Positions 16,045-24,854 of a DNA stretch of 45,552 nucleotides are shown in pieces. A model generated the notes under the pieces. The model was not told the DNA's origin. It ran no database searches and worked only from the letters and a program-made list of their open reading frames with translations. The stretch is from Pseudonocardia benzenivorans CB1190 (GTDB lineage: Bacteria; Actinomycetota; Actinomycetes; Mycobacteriales; Pseudonocardiaceae). Location of the stretch: positions 1 through 45,552 of the forward strand of contig NZ_CP002596.1 of NCBI RefSeq assembly GCF_000196675.2, written 5' to 3'. The first letter of the stretch is position 1; every line of letters starts with the position of its first letter. A program made the position numbers and the translations under genes.

Positions 16045-17079
16045 TTACCTAGCCTTCCCGGCGGATTGCGGTACGGCCGCTGCAACGTCAGGATCGATCG
16101 GCGGGTAGTGACAGGCGGTGAAGTGCCCGGAGGACACCTCCCTTACCTGTGGTTCCTCCTCGGAGCAGCGCGACTGGGCAGCGGGGCACCGGGTACGGAA
16201 ACGACAGCCGCTCGGTGGCGCGATCGGTGAGGGCAGCTGACCCTCGACGAGCGGCACAGGCTGCCGTTCGTGGCCCGGGTCGGCGACCGGGATGGCCGAA
16301 AGCAGAGCCGAGGTGTAGTGGTGCGCCGGGCGGGCGTATACCGCCTCGGCCGGTCCGACCTCGCACACCTTGCCCAGGTACATCACCATGACCCGATCAC
16401 TGATGTTCTTCACGACGGCCAGGTCGTGCGCAATGAACACCAGGGTAAGGCGATAGCGCGCCTTCATATCCTCGAGCAGATTCAGGATCTGCGCCTGCAC
16501 CGAGACGTCGAGGGCCGAGACCGGCTCGTCGCAGATGACCAGCTTCGGGTCCAGTACGAGCGCGCGGGCGATCGAGATCCGTTGGCATTGCCCACCGGAG
16601 AACTGGTGCCGGCGACGTGACACCACGGAGTCGGGGTCGAGGCCCACTGCGGCCAGTACTTCCCAGACCTTCTCGGTCTGGCCGGCGGCGTTCCCGCGCC
16701 GCCAGATTCTCAGCGCCTCGACCACGATGTCCCCGATCCGGCGCCGGGGATTGAGCGACGACACCGGGTCCTGGAAGATCATTTGGAGGCGAGGCCGTAC
16801 GCGGCGCAGGTCCTGGCCCCTTAACGACGTGAGCTCCTCCCCCTCGAAGACCACAGATCCCGAGGTCGGGCGGCGGAGCTGCATCACAGCCCACCCGGTG
16901 GTGGACTTGCCGCAGCCGGACTCGCCGACGATACCGAGGGTCTCGCCCTCCTGGACGTCGAAGCTGACGCCGGACACCGCGTGAACCGTTCGACCACCTG
17001 CCGAGGGGAACTCGACGACCAGGTCCTGCACCCTCAGGAGCGCGTCCTCACGCAGGTGCGCCGTACCGCTGCCGGCCAT
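16045..17079 (-). CDS. ABC transporter ATP-binding protein, OppF/DppF type
   Basis: The 344-residue cytoplasmic ATPase contains Walker A GESGCGKST (about 52-60), Q-loop MIFQDPVSSLNPRR, ABC signature FSGGQCQRI, Walker B LVICDEPVSALD and the switch FIAHDL. The C-terminal OppF/DppF extension ends with the cysteine cluster CRFRTRCPAAQSRCSEEEP that can bind an iron-sulfur cluster or structural metal. It forms a heterodimer with the product of the preceding gene; the two reading frames share one base (TGATG). In this operon it powers uptake through the DppBC-type permeases. Confidence 0.9.
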   Translation of the reverse strand: MAGSGTAHLREDALLRVQDLVVEFPSAGGRTVHAVSGVSFDVQEGETLGIVGESGCGKSTTGWAVMQLRRPTSGSVVFEGEELTSLRGQDLRRVRPRLQMIFQDPVSSLNPRRRIGDIVVEALRIWRRGNAAGQTEKVWEVLAAVGLDPDSVVSRRRHQFSGGQCQRISIARALVLDPKLVICDEPVSALDVSVQAQILNLLEDMKARYRLTLVFIAHDLAVVKNISDRVMVMYLGKVCEVGPAEAVYARPAHHYTSALLSAIPVADPGHERQPVPLVEGQLPSPIAPPSGCRFRTRCPAAQSRCSEEEPQVREVSSGHFTACHYPPIDPDVAAAVPQSAGKAR

Positions 17080-18209
17080 CAGGTCGTCGCCGACGGCATC
17101 GGAACGCGGCCCGAGACGGTGTCATGGGCGTTCCCGGGCGGCCCTGCTTGTTCCGCCTCGGCACCCAGCGGGAACCAGCAGCGATAGCGGTGGCCGGGGT
17201 CGACCCCTCCGACCAGCGGAGGTGCGTCCTGTCGGCACCGGTCCTGCGCCGACGGACAGCGTGGCGCGAAACGGCAGCCCGGCGGACGGTCGAGGAGGGC
17301 AGGAGGTCGACCGGCGATGGCCGCTAACCGCGTGTGGCTCGGGTCGTCGACCCGCGGAATCGATCGCAGCAGTGCGTCGGTATAGGGCATGCGGGGCGTT
17401 CGGAACACCGACCGTGCCGGACCCTGCTCCACGATCTGGCCAGCGTACATCACTGCGATGTCGTCGGCCCGACCTGCGACGACTCCGAGGTCGTGCGTCA
17501 CCAGGATCATCGCCATGAACCGCTCCGACTGCTGCTGCTGGAGCAAATCGAGGATCTGACTCTGCACCGTGACGTCCAGTGCCGTCGTCGGCTCGTCGGC
17601 GATGAGGAGCCGCGGGCCGCAGGCGAGCGCGATCGCGATACCGATCCGCTGCCGCATGCCGCCCGACAGCTGGTGCGGGTACTCCCGTGCGCGACGCTCC
17701 GGCTCAGGGATCCGGACGGACCGCATGAGCTCGACAGCTGCGTCGTCGGCCGCGGATCTCGTCATCCGGCGATGCGCGCGCAAGACCTCGGTGATCTGGC
17801 GGCCCACCCGCACGACCGGGTTGAGCGACGTCATCGGGTCTTGGAACACCATCGACATCTCGGTGCCCCAGATTCTGCGCAGCTCCGACGGCTGCATCTG
17901 GTCCAGCCGTAGACCGCGGAACAGCACCTGGCCGCTGCACTCGATATTCGCACGGGGAAGCAGCCCCATGATCGAGCGAGCGAGCATCGTCTTGCCCGAG
18001 CCGGACTCTCCGACGATACCCAGCGTCCTGCCCTGTTCGAGCTGAAAGGAGACGTCGTCCACCGCCCAGGCTGTTCCTTCCGACGAGCGGAATCCGGTGC
18101 GGAGTCCGTCGACCTGCAGGAGAGGACCTGTATCCCCCGGCGCCGAATCGTCGGCGGCCGCGTCGTCGGTCAGCGACACAGGGTCGGCCGCGACTGGTGT
18201 GTTCCTCAT
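17079..18209 (-). CDS. ABC transporter ATP-binding protein, OppD/DppD type
   Basis: The 376-residue product starts at ATG 18209, 14 bases after the substrate-binding protein stop; the open frame continues upstream to 18479 inside that gene and is not used. It has GESGSGKTML (Walker A), MVFQDPMTSLNP (Q-loop), LSGGMRQRI (signature), LLIADEPTTALD (Walker B) and LVTHDL (switch). The C-terminal oligopeptide-transporter domain carries CRFAPRCPSAQDRCRQD. It pairs with the next ATPase to drive import of peptides, glycosides or similar small solutes. Confidence 0.9.
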   Translation of the reverse strand: MRNTPVAADPVSLTDDAAADDSAPGDTGPLLQVDGLRTGFRSSEGTAWAVDDVSFQLEQGRTLGIVGESGSGKTMLARSIMGLLPRANIECSGQVLFRGLRLDQMQPSELRRIWGTEMSMVFQDPMTSLNPVVRVGRQITEVLRAHRRMTRSAADDAAVELMRSVRIPEPERRAREYPHQLSGGMRQRIGIAIALACGPRLLIADEPTTALDVTVQSQILDLLQQQQSERFMAMILVTHDLGVVAGRADDIAVMYAGQIVEQGPARSVFRTPRMPYTDALLRSIPRVDDPSHTRLAAIAGRPPALLDRPPGCRFAPRCPSAQDRCRQDAPPLVGGVDPGHRYRCWFPLGAEAEQAGPPGNAHDTVSGRVPMPSATT

Positions 18210-18223
18210 GGCGCCCGCCGTCC

Positions 18224-19801
18224 CTATCCCGCGAGCCACATGCGGTCGAAGAGAGGGCAGGTGTCGGTCACCGGGGTGTAGCCCTGCACGTCGTCCTTCA
18301 TGTTCAGCACCTGTATGTACTGCGCCCAAATGATGGCGGGCTGGTCCGCGATGATGACTTTCGCAACATCCTGGTAGATCGTGCGACGCTGATCCGGGTC
18401 CTGGGTGGATCGCCCAGCCGCCAGCAGCCTGTCGACCTCCGGGTTGCAGTACTTGATGTAGTTCCGCGCCGATCCGCACTGGTAGGTGTCGGACAGGCTG
18501 GGCTCGGGCGAGATGAACGGCCGGTAGAGACTGAACATCTGGTAGTCGCCGCCCGGCAGCCCCGCGACGTACGCCGTGCCGTCGAGGATCTGGATGTCGA
18601 CCACCAGGTTGCGGTACCCGGCGAGCTGCGACTGCACGGCCTCAGCCGACTGCCTGTCCGGAGCATCGAAGGTGATGGTGAATGTGAGGGGTCCACCGTT
18701 CTTCGCCGCGTACTCGTCAAACATGCGCTGAGCCGCCTCCCGATCGAACTGCGGCCATGAGAGGGCGGGATCGAAGAGCTGCGACGACGTCGCGAAGAAT
18801 GGTCCCGGTGCCAGGTCGGCGTTCTGGAAGCGGATGTCGTTGAGCGTCCGGTAGTCCAGCGCCGACGCCACCGCCTTGCGCGCGAGAACGTCGTTGAACG
18901 GCGCCTTCGCATTGTTCAGCGCCAGCAGCCGGCCTCCGCTCTGGTCGGTCAGCCGGGTGACGACGCCGGGAGTCTGCTTCGCCTGTGCCAGGTACTGGGG
19001 CGTGGACAGGTCCAGGTCGGCCTGTCCGGCAGCGAGTGTCTGGAACCGCTGCTGGGCGTCCGCGACCGTGCGGATCTCCACCTCGTCCAGGTACGGGTAG
19101 GGCGCATTCCAGTACGCGGGGTTGCGCTCCAACGTCATGGTGCCGTTCTTCACCCACTGCTTGAGCACGAAGGGACCGGCACCGACGGGCTGGTTTCCGA
19201 AGGCGGTGGCATCGGCCTGGATGGCTGTCGGAGACCCGATGAGGGTCAGCGGCGATCCGGCGACGAACGACGGGAAGGTGCTGTTGGGCTGCTTCAGGAC
19301 GACGCTGACGGTAGTGGGGCCCGCGACGGTGATCGAGTCGATCTTGGATGCGGTGTCGAGGCTGCCTGCGGCGTTCTGCGGGTCACGGAGCCGGTCCCAG
19401 TTGAACTTGACCGCCTCGGCGTCGTACGCCGTACCGTCGGTGAACGTGATGCCGGGCTTGAGCGTGAGGGTCCACCTGATGTTGTCGCTCGACGTCAAGG
19501 ACTCCGCTGTCTGCATGACGGCCTCACCCGTCTTACCGTCCGCGTACACGAGAGCGTCGAAGATCGGGAGGGCGCGCACGGCCTCGTAGTTCTGGCTGTT
19601 GATGACGGTGAGCCGCAGCGGGTCGAGGCTCTTGACGTCGAACGCCGTCAGGTACGAGACCGATCCTCCCCTCTGGGGCTCACCCCCCGCCTGTGTCGCA
19701 CGGGAGTCGGAGGGTTCACCGCCGCCGCACCCCGCGAGCAGGAGTGCGACGACGAGCATCAGGACGGCGAACGTCCCGCGCATGCGTTGAGGAGAGAACA
19801 T
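18224..19801 (-). CDS. ABC transporter substrate-binding lipoprotein (family 5)
   Basis: The 525-residue product starts at ATG 19801. The N-terminus FAVLMLVVALLLAGCGGG is a lipoprotein signal with lipobox LAGC, so the mature protein is tethered outside the membrane at the cysteine. The body has family 5 (DppA/OppA) landmarks: GGSVSYL..FDVKSLDPL, WTLTLKPGITFTDGTAYDAEAVKFNWDR, PVGAGPFVLKQW and NPAYW. It has the full size of a solute receptor. The family binds peptides, but also oligosaccharides and glycosides. The enzymatic context (dehydrogenases and epimerases) favours a sugar-containing ligand over a peptide, as inference. Confidence 0.88.
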   Translation of the reverse strand: MFSPQRMRGTFAVLMLVVALLLAGCGGGEPSDSRATQAGGEPQRGGSVSYLTAFDVKSLDPLRLTVINSQNYEAVRALPIFDALVYADGKTGEAVMQTAESLTSSDNIRWTLTLKPGITFTDGTAYDAEAVKFNWDRLRDPQNAAGSLDTASKIDSITVAGPTTVSVVLKQPNSTFPSFVAGSPLTLIGSPTAIQADATAFGNQPVGAGPFVLKQWVKNGTMTLERNPAYWNAPYPYLDEVEIRTVADAQQRFQTLAAGQADLDLSTPQYLAQAKQTPGVVTRLTDQSGGRLLALNNAKAPFNDVLARKAVASALDYRTLNDIRFQNADLAPGPFFATSSQLFDPALSWPQFDREAAQRMFDEYAAKNGGPLTFTITFDAPDRQSAEAVQSQLAGYRNLVVDIQILDGTAYVAGLPGGDYQMFSLYRPFISPEPSLSDTYQCGSARNYIKYCNPEVDRLLAAGRSTQDPDQRRTIYQDVAKVIIADQPAIIWAQYIQVLNMKDDVQGYTPVTDTCPLFDRMWLAG

Positions 19802-19844
19802 CGTCGGCCTTTCCGGGTGAATCGCTGCTGGGACGCGGCGAAGG

Positions 19845-20735
19845 TCAGGTGTCGGTGGGGCGCCCGAGCCCGAACCGGCCTTGAAAGTGGTCCCCGATGA
19901 CGTTGAAGGCGAAGATCGTCGCGAGCAGGACGGCAGCAGGCAGGAAGACGAGCTGCGGGTCGGTGGCGAGGTAGCCCTGGCCGGATGCGATCGAGCCACC
20001 CCAGCTCGGGTTCGGCGGTGGCACACCGAGACCGAGGAAGCTCAGCGAGCCCTCGGTCACCATGAGCCAGGCGACGACGACGAACGCGTACGACCCGACG
20101 GGGAGCACCAGGTTCGGGAGGATCTCCCGGAAGAGGGTCCGCACACTGCGGGCACCGAGCACCTTCGAGGCGACCACGAACTCACGGTCGGCGTAGGAGA
20201 GGGTGATGGCGCGCGCCAACCGCGCAAACGGTGGCACGGAGATGATCGCCAGTCCCAGGCCCAGGGTCCACAGATCGGGTCCGAGGACCGCGGTCATCGC
20301 CAGCAGCAACACAAGCCCGGGAACGGCCAGGGCGGCATCGAGCACGAGGTCGATGACCTTCGCCGCACGGACGTAGAAACCTGCTATCAGGCCCAGAACA
20401 CAGCCGGCGGTGATGCTGAGCAGCACCGCCCCGACGCTCACGGCCAGTGACACGCGGGCCCCGACCATCAGCCGCACGAGCTGGCTCCGCCCGAACTCGT
20501 CGGTACCCAGCAGGTACACGGCATCCGCACCGGGAGGCTGTCTCGGCGGTCCGACCGGGATGTCGTAGTGGGGCAGCGGGAGCCAGTCGACCACAACGGC
20601 GGCGAGGACGACGAGCGCCAGCCATGTCGCCGCGAGCACGACGGGGAGCCGCGCACCGCCCGCGCGACGGGCCTTCCCACGCCCCACCACCGTCGCCGCC
20701 CGGCTGATCCGTGCGGCGGAAGTCCAGACACTCAT
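19845..20735 (-). CDS. ABC transporter permease, DppC type
   Basis: The 296-residue integral membrane protein has a typical DppC N-terminal helix (LPVVLAATWLALVVLAAVVVDWL), the LLGTDEFGRSQLVRLMVGARVSL segment and about five further helices. The EAA-loop region (YADREFVVASKVLGARSVRTLFREILPNLV) contacts the ATPases. It ends FNVIGDHFQGRF. Its ATG overlaps the stop of the DppB-type gene (ATGA). It forms the translocation pore with that partner. Confidence 0.9.
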   Translation of the reverse strand: MSVWTSAARISRAATVVGRGKARRAGGARLPVVLAATWLALVVLAAVVVDWLPLPHYDIPVGPPRQPPGADAVYLLGTDEFGRSQLVRLMVGARVSLAVSVGAVLLSITAGCVLGLIAGFYVRAAKVIDLVLDAALAVPGLVLLLAMTAVLGPDLWTLGLGLAIISVPPFARLARAITLSYADREFVVASKVLGARSVRTLFREILPNLVLPVGSYAFVVVAWLMVTEGSLSFLGLGVPPPNPSWGGSIASGQGYLATDPQLVFLPAAVLLATIFAFNVIGDHFQGRFGLGRPTDT

Positions 20736-21685
20736 GCCGCTGCCCTGTTCCTGAGTCGGGGGTCGATGACGGTGTAGAGCACGTCGACCAGTGCGTTCAC
20801 CAGGACGTAGCCCAGTGCCACGAAGACCACGACACCCTGGAGCAGGGTGAAGTCTCGCGACTGGATCGACGTGATGAGGAGGTTCCCGATGCCAGGTAGG
20901 GCGAAGAGGACCTCGACGATGATCGTGCCCCCGATCAGCCGCGCGAGGATCAGCCCGACGACGGTGAACAGCGGGATCAGCGACGGGCGCAGTGCGTGTC
21001 GGAGAAGCACGTAGGTGCGGGAGAGCCCCCGCGCGTGCGCGGCGAAGACGTAGTCCTCACTGAGGGTCGAGATCATGGCCGATCGGAGGACTCGGGCCAC
21101 GACGCCGGTCTCGTAGATCGACAACGCGACGCCGGGCAGGAGCGCGGATCGGAGGTTGTCGGACAGACCTTCGCTGATCGGTACCCATCCCGTCACTGGA
21201 AGGAGATGGAGCCGGACGGCGAACACGTACGCCAGCAGCAGGCCGGTCAGGAACGCGGGAGGGGAGATCATCAGTGACGTCGCCAGGAGGCCTGCCCGGT
21301 CGACCCAGGTGTTCGCGCGGGAGGCCGTCCAGATCCCCAGCGGAACCCCGACCACCAGGGCGATGACGAGAGCGATGGCCGCGATCTCGAGTGTGACGGG
21401 CAGCCGCTCGAGGATCGTGTCGAGAACCGAGTCGTTCGTGATGACGGAGGTCCCGAGATCTCCCCGCACGAGGTCGGCCAGCGACTCCACGTAGCGGAGG
21501 AGGAGCGGATCGTCGAGGTTCCACTGCTGCCGGAGCTGATCCAACTGCTCGCTGGTGGCGCCCTCCCCGAGGACGACCGACGCGGGATCACCCGGGATCA
21601 GATCGACCATGATCATCGTCACGAAGCTGACGATGAAGACGACGCCGAGAAGATGGAGAGCTCGACTGGTGACGGCGCGCAGCAT
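20732..21685 (-). CDS. ABC transporter permease, DppB type
   Basis: The 317-residue product starts at ATG 21685, where the canonical DppB start MLRAVTSRALHLLGVVFIVSFVTMIMVDLIPGDPA begins; an extended frame to 21754 adds an uncharacteristic basic leader. Six membrane spans are present. The EAA loop reads YVFAAHARGLSRTYVLLRHALRPSLIPL, and the FALPGIGNLLITSIQSRDFTLLQGVV motif is well preserved. It heads the transporter block of the operon, about 100 bases after the amidohydrolase. Confidence 0.9.
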   Translation of the reverse strand: MLRAVTSRALHLLGVVFIVSFVTMIMVDLIPGDPASVVLGEGATSEQLDQLRQQWNLDDPLLLRYVESLADLVRGDLGTSVITNDSVLDTILERLPVTLEIAAIALVIALVVGVPLGIWTASRANTWVDRAGLLATSLMISPPAFLTGLLLAYVFAVRLHLLPVTGWVPISEGLSDNLRSALLPGVALSIYETGVVARVLRSAMISTLSEDYVFAAHARGLSRTYVLLRHALRPSLIPLFTVVGLILARLIGGTIIVEVLFALPGIGNLLITSIQSRDFTLLQGVVVFVALGYVLVNALVDVLYTVIDPRLRNRAAA

Positions 21686-21786
21686 TCTCACCTCGTGACG
21701 GGCAACCGGAGCACAGCCCCGCACGAGGTCGCGACCGCTGAGTTCGGAGAGCACTCGCGACCCGGGGGGACGGGAAGAAGAGAGCG

Positions 21787-23133
21787 CTAGGCCCAGGCGC
21801 CGTAGCGGCGGAACGCGCTCGTGTAGTCGATGTCATGGTCGCGGTAGCGCTCCGCGACCTGGAGCTCGGAACTGTCGAGCGGGGTGCTCAGCTGTGCGGC
21901 CGTCGGCGCGCCGATCCGCTTCGCCACATCGACAAGCGTCTCCCGACTGAGCCGGAACAGACGCACCCCGTTCTCACCGGCCATGCCCCGGGCCACCCCG
22001 ACGTCCAGGCCGGACAAGGCGTCACGGAGTGCGAGATGCGTGCGATTGGGCTCGGCCGGGTCCTCACTGAAGGCCCACGTACCTTCCCGGTGCGGGTAGT
22101 CGCGGCCCCACACGACGTTGTCCGCGTACCCCTCAACAAGGGCGTCCTCGGCCTCGAAGTGAGCCATGAAGCTCGCTCCGATGAACACGTTGCGCTTCAT
22201 GTAAGCGCTGGGCAACTGCGGAACGGCGTCCCGCATCATCGGCGGCCCTGCCATCCACGCGGTGTCCATGTCGGCGATCGTCGGACCCCACCACTTCCCC
22301 GGCTGCTCGGTAAGCATCAGCCGCACGCCCGGATGACGCTCGAAGACCCCGCCGATGACCATGCGTTGCATACCCCGCCGCGACGGCCATCCGCACTGCT
22401 CGAGCTGAGCCAGGGCGAGAGAGTGCGGCAGGGACTCGGAAAAGCCGGGTACCGCCGCGCCCGCGTGGGTGTTCAGCACGATCCCCGACTCCTCGCACAC
22501 GCGCCAGAACGGCGTCCACGCCGGCGAGTCGTACTGCGGACCGTCCGAGGGCGCCATGGCGGGGAAGTTCACCGTGCGGATCCCCACCCCGGCAAGCCAC
22601 TCCAGCTCGGCGACCGCCGCCTCGATGTCCCACATCGGCAGATGACCCGCACCGATCAGGCGCTCGGGTGCCTGTGAACACGACTCCGCCAACCAGCGGT
22701 TGTAGAGCCGGATGCCTACCGCGTTCAGTTCGAACTCCCGCGCCGACCGGGCCGTCTGGGACGACTTCGCCACCCCGGACAATCCAACGAAGTGAAACGG
22801 GAACGGGTCGCGACTGAAGCTGCCGTGAAAGACGACCTCGGCCGCCACGCCGTCGGCGTCCATGTCGGCCAGTCTCACGGCCATGTCGTAGTGCCCGGCC
22901 GTCAGTCCGTTGAGCTCCTGGCGCCGCCGCCGACCCGGCGACTCACCCTGCATGCTCCCGTCGCCCTGGTTCGTGCGCATATATTCGGCGAGGTCGTCCT
23001 GGTACTCCGCCGGGCAGTAGTCGCGCAGATCCTCGAATCGAGGACTGACGTGGCTGTCGGATGAGACGATGATCGCGGCATCGTGCGCTTCCGGAGTAGG
23101 CGTCACCGCCGATTCGTCGAGCAGGCTCGTCAT
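21787..23133 (-). CDS. Amidohydrolase-2 family (PF04909) metal-dependent hydrolase/decarboxylase
   Basis: This 448-residue TIM-barrel protein shows IIVSSDSHVSP at about residues 20-30, NTHAGAAVPG, LTEQPGKWWGP and NVVWGRDYPHREGTW. These are the pattern of amidohydrolase-2 enzymes, which include decarboxylases of aromatic acids and C-C hydrolases. The usual first HxH is represented by DSH only, as in many actinobacterial members of the family. It is the first gene of the eight-gene leftward operon and lies directly behind a predicted LacI-controlled promoter, so it probably acts early on the imported compound. Confidence 0.8.
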   Translation of the reverse strand: MTSLLDESAVTPTPEAHDAAIIVSSDSHVSPRFEDLRDYCPAEYQDDLAEYMRTNQGDGSMQGESPGRRRRQELNGLTAGHYDMAVRLADMDADGVAAEVVFHGSFSRDPFPFHFVGLSGVAKSSQTARSAREFELNAVGIRLYNRWLAESCSQAPERLIGAGHLPMWDIEAAVAELEWLAGVGIRTVNFPAMAPSDGPQYDSPAWTPFWRVCEESGIVLNTHAGAAVPGFSESLPHSLALAQLEQCGWPSRRGMQRMVIGGVFERHPGVRLMLTEQPGKWWGPTIADMDTAWMAGPPMMRDAVPQLPSAYMKRNVFIGASFMAHFEAEDALVEGYADNVVWGRDYPHREGTWAFSEDPAEPNRTHLALRDALSGLDVGVARGMAGENGVRLFRLSRETLVDVAKRIGAPTAAQLSTPLDSSELQVAERYRDHDIDYTSAFRRYGAWA

Positions 23134-23157
23134 CGAACTCCCTCTCCCGTTTTCTCA

Positions 23158-23212
23158 GGCAAGCGGTTTCCAACACTGTGACAGCAGGTACGTGTGACGT
23201 CAAGCGCTCAGA
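23158..23212 (-). promoter_or_regulatory. Promoter with two LacI-type operators for the leftward operon
   Basis: Read on the minus strand, TTGACG (23203-23198) and CACAGT (23180-23175) are separated by 17 bases, a plausible sigma-70-like promoter. One palindrome centred at 23205/23206 (GTCAAGCGCTCAGA, 23199-23212) overlaps the -35. A second (GGCAAGCGGTTTCC, 23158-23171) lies just past the -10, 25 bases upstream of the start codon at 23133. Both match the AGCGCT-centred sites near lacI and the rightward operon. Repression with relief by a pathway sugar is the expected logic. Confidence 0.6.
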
Positions 23213-23363
23213 TTCAGCGAGCTTTCCGGGCAGGTCAGGCCTAAATAGGGGCTCTCAGCTGCTGATATGACGCGCGTTACGTCCTGGTGAGAGATGCTCT
23301 GGATCGCGCGGCCGAAACCTCTCGTCCGCGTGCTGATGCCGAGTCCTGGCGCGCGGAGCAGCA

Positions 23364-23378
23364 GGAAAGCGCTACACT
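23364..23378 (+). promoter_or_regulatory. LacI-type operator overlapping the lacI -10 element
   Basis: GGAAAGCGCTACAC (23364-23377) has the same core as the other operators and overlaps TACACT (23373-23378), a good actinobacterial -10 (TANNNT). It sits 57 bases ahead of the lacI start, so autoregulation is likely. No convincing -35 is seen. Confidence 0.5.
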
Positions 23379-23434
23379 GATGGCGATCGATGCGCCGGAG
23401 ACCGCGCCAGTCATGCCGATCGGGGGAGGTGTCG

Positions 23435-24469
23435 ATGACTGACCGGCTGGACGGATCGGTCCGGCTGGAGGACGTCGCGAAGCTCGCAGGGGTGTCCTTG
23501 GCGACGGCGTCGCGCGCCCTGAACGGCAGTACCCGCCGGGTGCGTGACGATCTTCGGGAGCGTGTACTCGACGCAGCGATTGCGTTGCAGTACACCGCGA
23601 ACGCCCACGCGCAAGCCGTCGCCCGCGGTCGCAGCGACGTCGTCGGACTGTTGGTTCACGACATCGGCGACCCGTTTTTCTCCTCCATCGCGGCCGGGGT
23701 CATCCAGGCCGCCGACCGTGAGGGCCTCCTGGTGACGCTGGCCAGCACCGGCCGGGACCCAGCGCGCGAGCTCCAGTTCGTCCGGGCCCTACGCGGTCAG
23801 CGCGCGCGGGCGGTGATCATCGCCGGGAGCCGAGTCGATGAGCCGGCACAGATGGCCCAGCTCGCCCGCGAAGTGGCGAGTTACCGTGCCGGCGGGGGGC
23901 GCGTGGCCATGATCAGTCAGAACCGGCTCCCCGTCGACACCGTGATGCTGGAGAACCGCGCGAGCGGAAAGGCGCTGGCCAAAGCACTGGTCGGGCTGGG
24001 CCACCGCAGGTTCGCCGTGCTCGCCGGTCCTGCCGAGCTGTTCACCGCCCGGGACCGGCTCGACGGCTTCCGCCAAGGATTGACCGGGGCAGGAGTCTCG
24101 CTCCCCGCACGGCACATCATCCGCTCGGACTTCACGCGCGACGGCGGATACGAGGCGCTGCAACAGGTGCTCGACGCGGACCTGGATGTCACCTGCGTCG
24201 TGGCTGTCAACGACGTCATGGCGGTCGGGGCGATGGCGGCCCTGCGAGCCCGCGGGCTTCGATGCCCCGCAGACCTCGCCGTCGCCGGCTTCGACGACAT
24301 CGTCACGCTGCGCGACGTCACACCCTCACTCACGACGGTGCGGTTCCCCCTCGAGGAGATGGGCAGCACCGCCCTGTCCCTGGTCGTCGGGGCCGAAGGC
24401 GTGAGACCCCGACTCCATGCTGTCGAGGGCCAGGTCATGATCCGGGAGAGCACCCCGTCGTTGGGCTAG
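23435..24469 (+). CDS. LacI-family transcriptional regulator
   Basis: The 344-residue product starts at ATG 23435 after GGGGGAGG. The HTH is VRLEDVAKLAGVSLATASRALNGSTRRV (about residues 9-36), followed by the hinge-helix region (TANAHAQAVARGRSDVVGLLVHDIGDPFFSSI). The periplasmic-binding-protein-like sugar domain runs to the end, with the conserved VAVNDVMAVGAMAALRARGLRCPADLAVAGFDDI. Such regulators bind palindromes with a central CG and release them on binding a sugar or sugar derivative. Five candidate sites surround the gene, at both flanking operons and its own promoter, so it is probably the local regulator of the whole catabolic locus. Confidence 0.9.
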   Translation: MTDRLDGSVRLEDVAKLAGVSLATASRALNGSTRRVRDDLRERVLDAAIALQYTANAHAQAVARGRSDVVGLLVHDIGDPFFSSIAAGVIQAADREGLLVTLASTGRDPARELQFVRALRGQRARAVIIAGSRVDEPAQMAQLAREVASYRAGGGRVAMISQNRLPVDTVMLENRASGKALAKALVGLGHRRFAVLAGPAELFTARDRLDGFRQGLTGAGVSLPARHIIRSDFTRDGGYEALQQVLDADLDVTCVVAVNDVMAVGAMAALRARGLRCPADLAVAGFDDIVTLRDVTPSLTTVRFPLEEMGSTALSLVVGAEGVRPRLHAVEGQVMIRESTPSLG

Positions 24470-24787
24470 CAGCCCGCGTCGTGGCCACCCGAAGCCGATC
24501 GTCTGTCGCGACTGTGAGTGCCTTCCAAAATGCGGGAAGCGCTTGCCTCCGACGCGGGGCCGCACCCGCTGAAGGCGGCGCCCCGCCCCACCCCGCCATT
24601 CCCCACGGGACGCCCCTTGTCGCCGCGACGACGCTGCTGCATCACCTACATCCTGAGCCCACCCGACCAGCGGCCCTTGGGTTGACATCGCTCTTCCTGT
24701 CTCGGCTGCTTCGGGCATCGCCTCCCCCGTCCCGCCCCTTCCGGCGCCCGGCACCCCCTCTGTCAACACCCAGTTTCCCAAGTGTGA
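24470..24787. promoter_or_regulatory. Intergenic region with one LacI-type operator
   Basis: No gene is visible between lacI and the rightward promoter. The palindrome GGGAAGCGCTTGCC lies at 24534-24547 (centre 24540/24541). It is 287 bases upstream of the operator at 24821, a spacing that could permit DNA looping. The rest is C-rich sequence without clear structure. Confidence 0.5.
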
Positions 24788-24834
24788 TTGAGGTTCTGCC
24801 GCGTATCACCTACGGTTGGCGGAGAGCGCTTTCC
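24788..24834 (+). promoter_or_regulatory. Promoter and operator of the dehydrogenase-glycerate kinase operon
   Basis: TTGAGG (24788-24793), a 17-base spacer and TACGGT (24811-24816) form a good promoter. The near-perfect palindrome GGAGAGCGCTTTCC (24821-24834) lies right over the expected start site, 20 bases ahead of the ATG at 24855. This is the most convincing operator of the five and fits steric repression by the LacI protein. Confidence 0.6.
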
Positions 24835-24854
24835 TAACCAGGACGGGATTCCAC

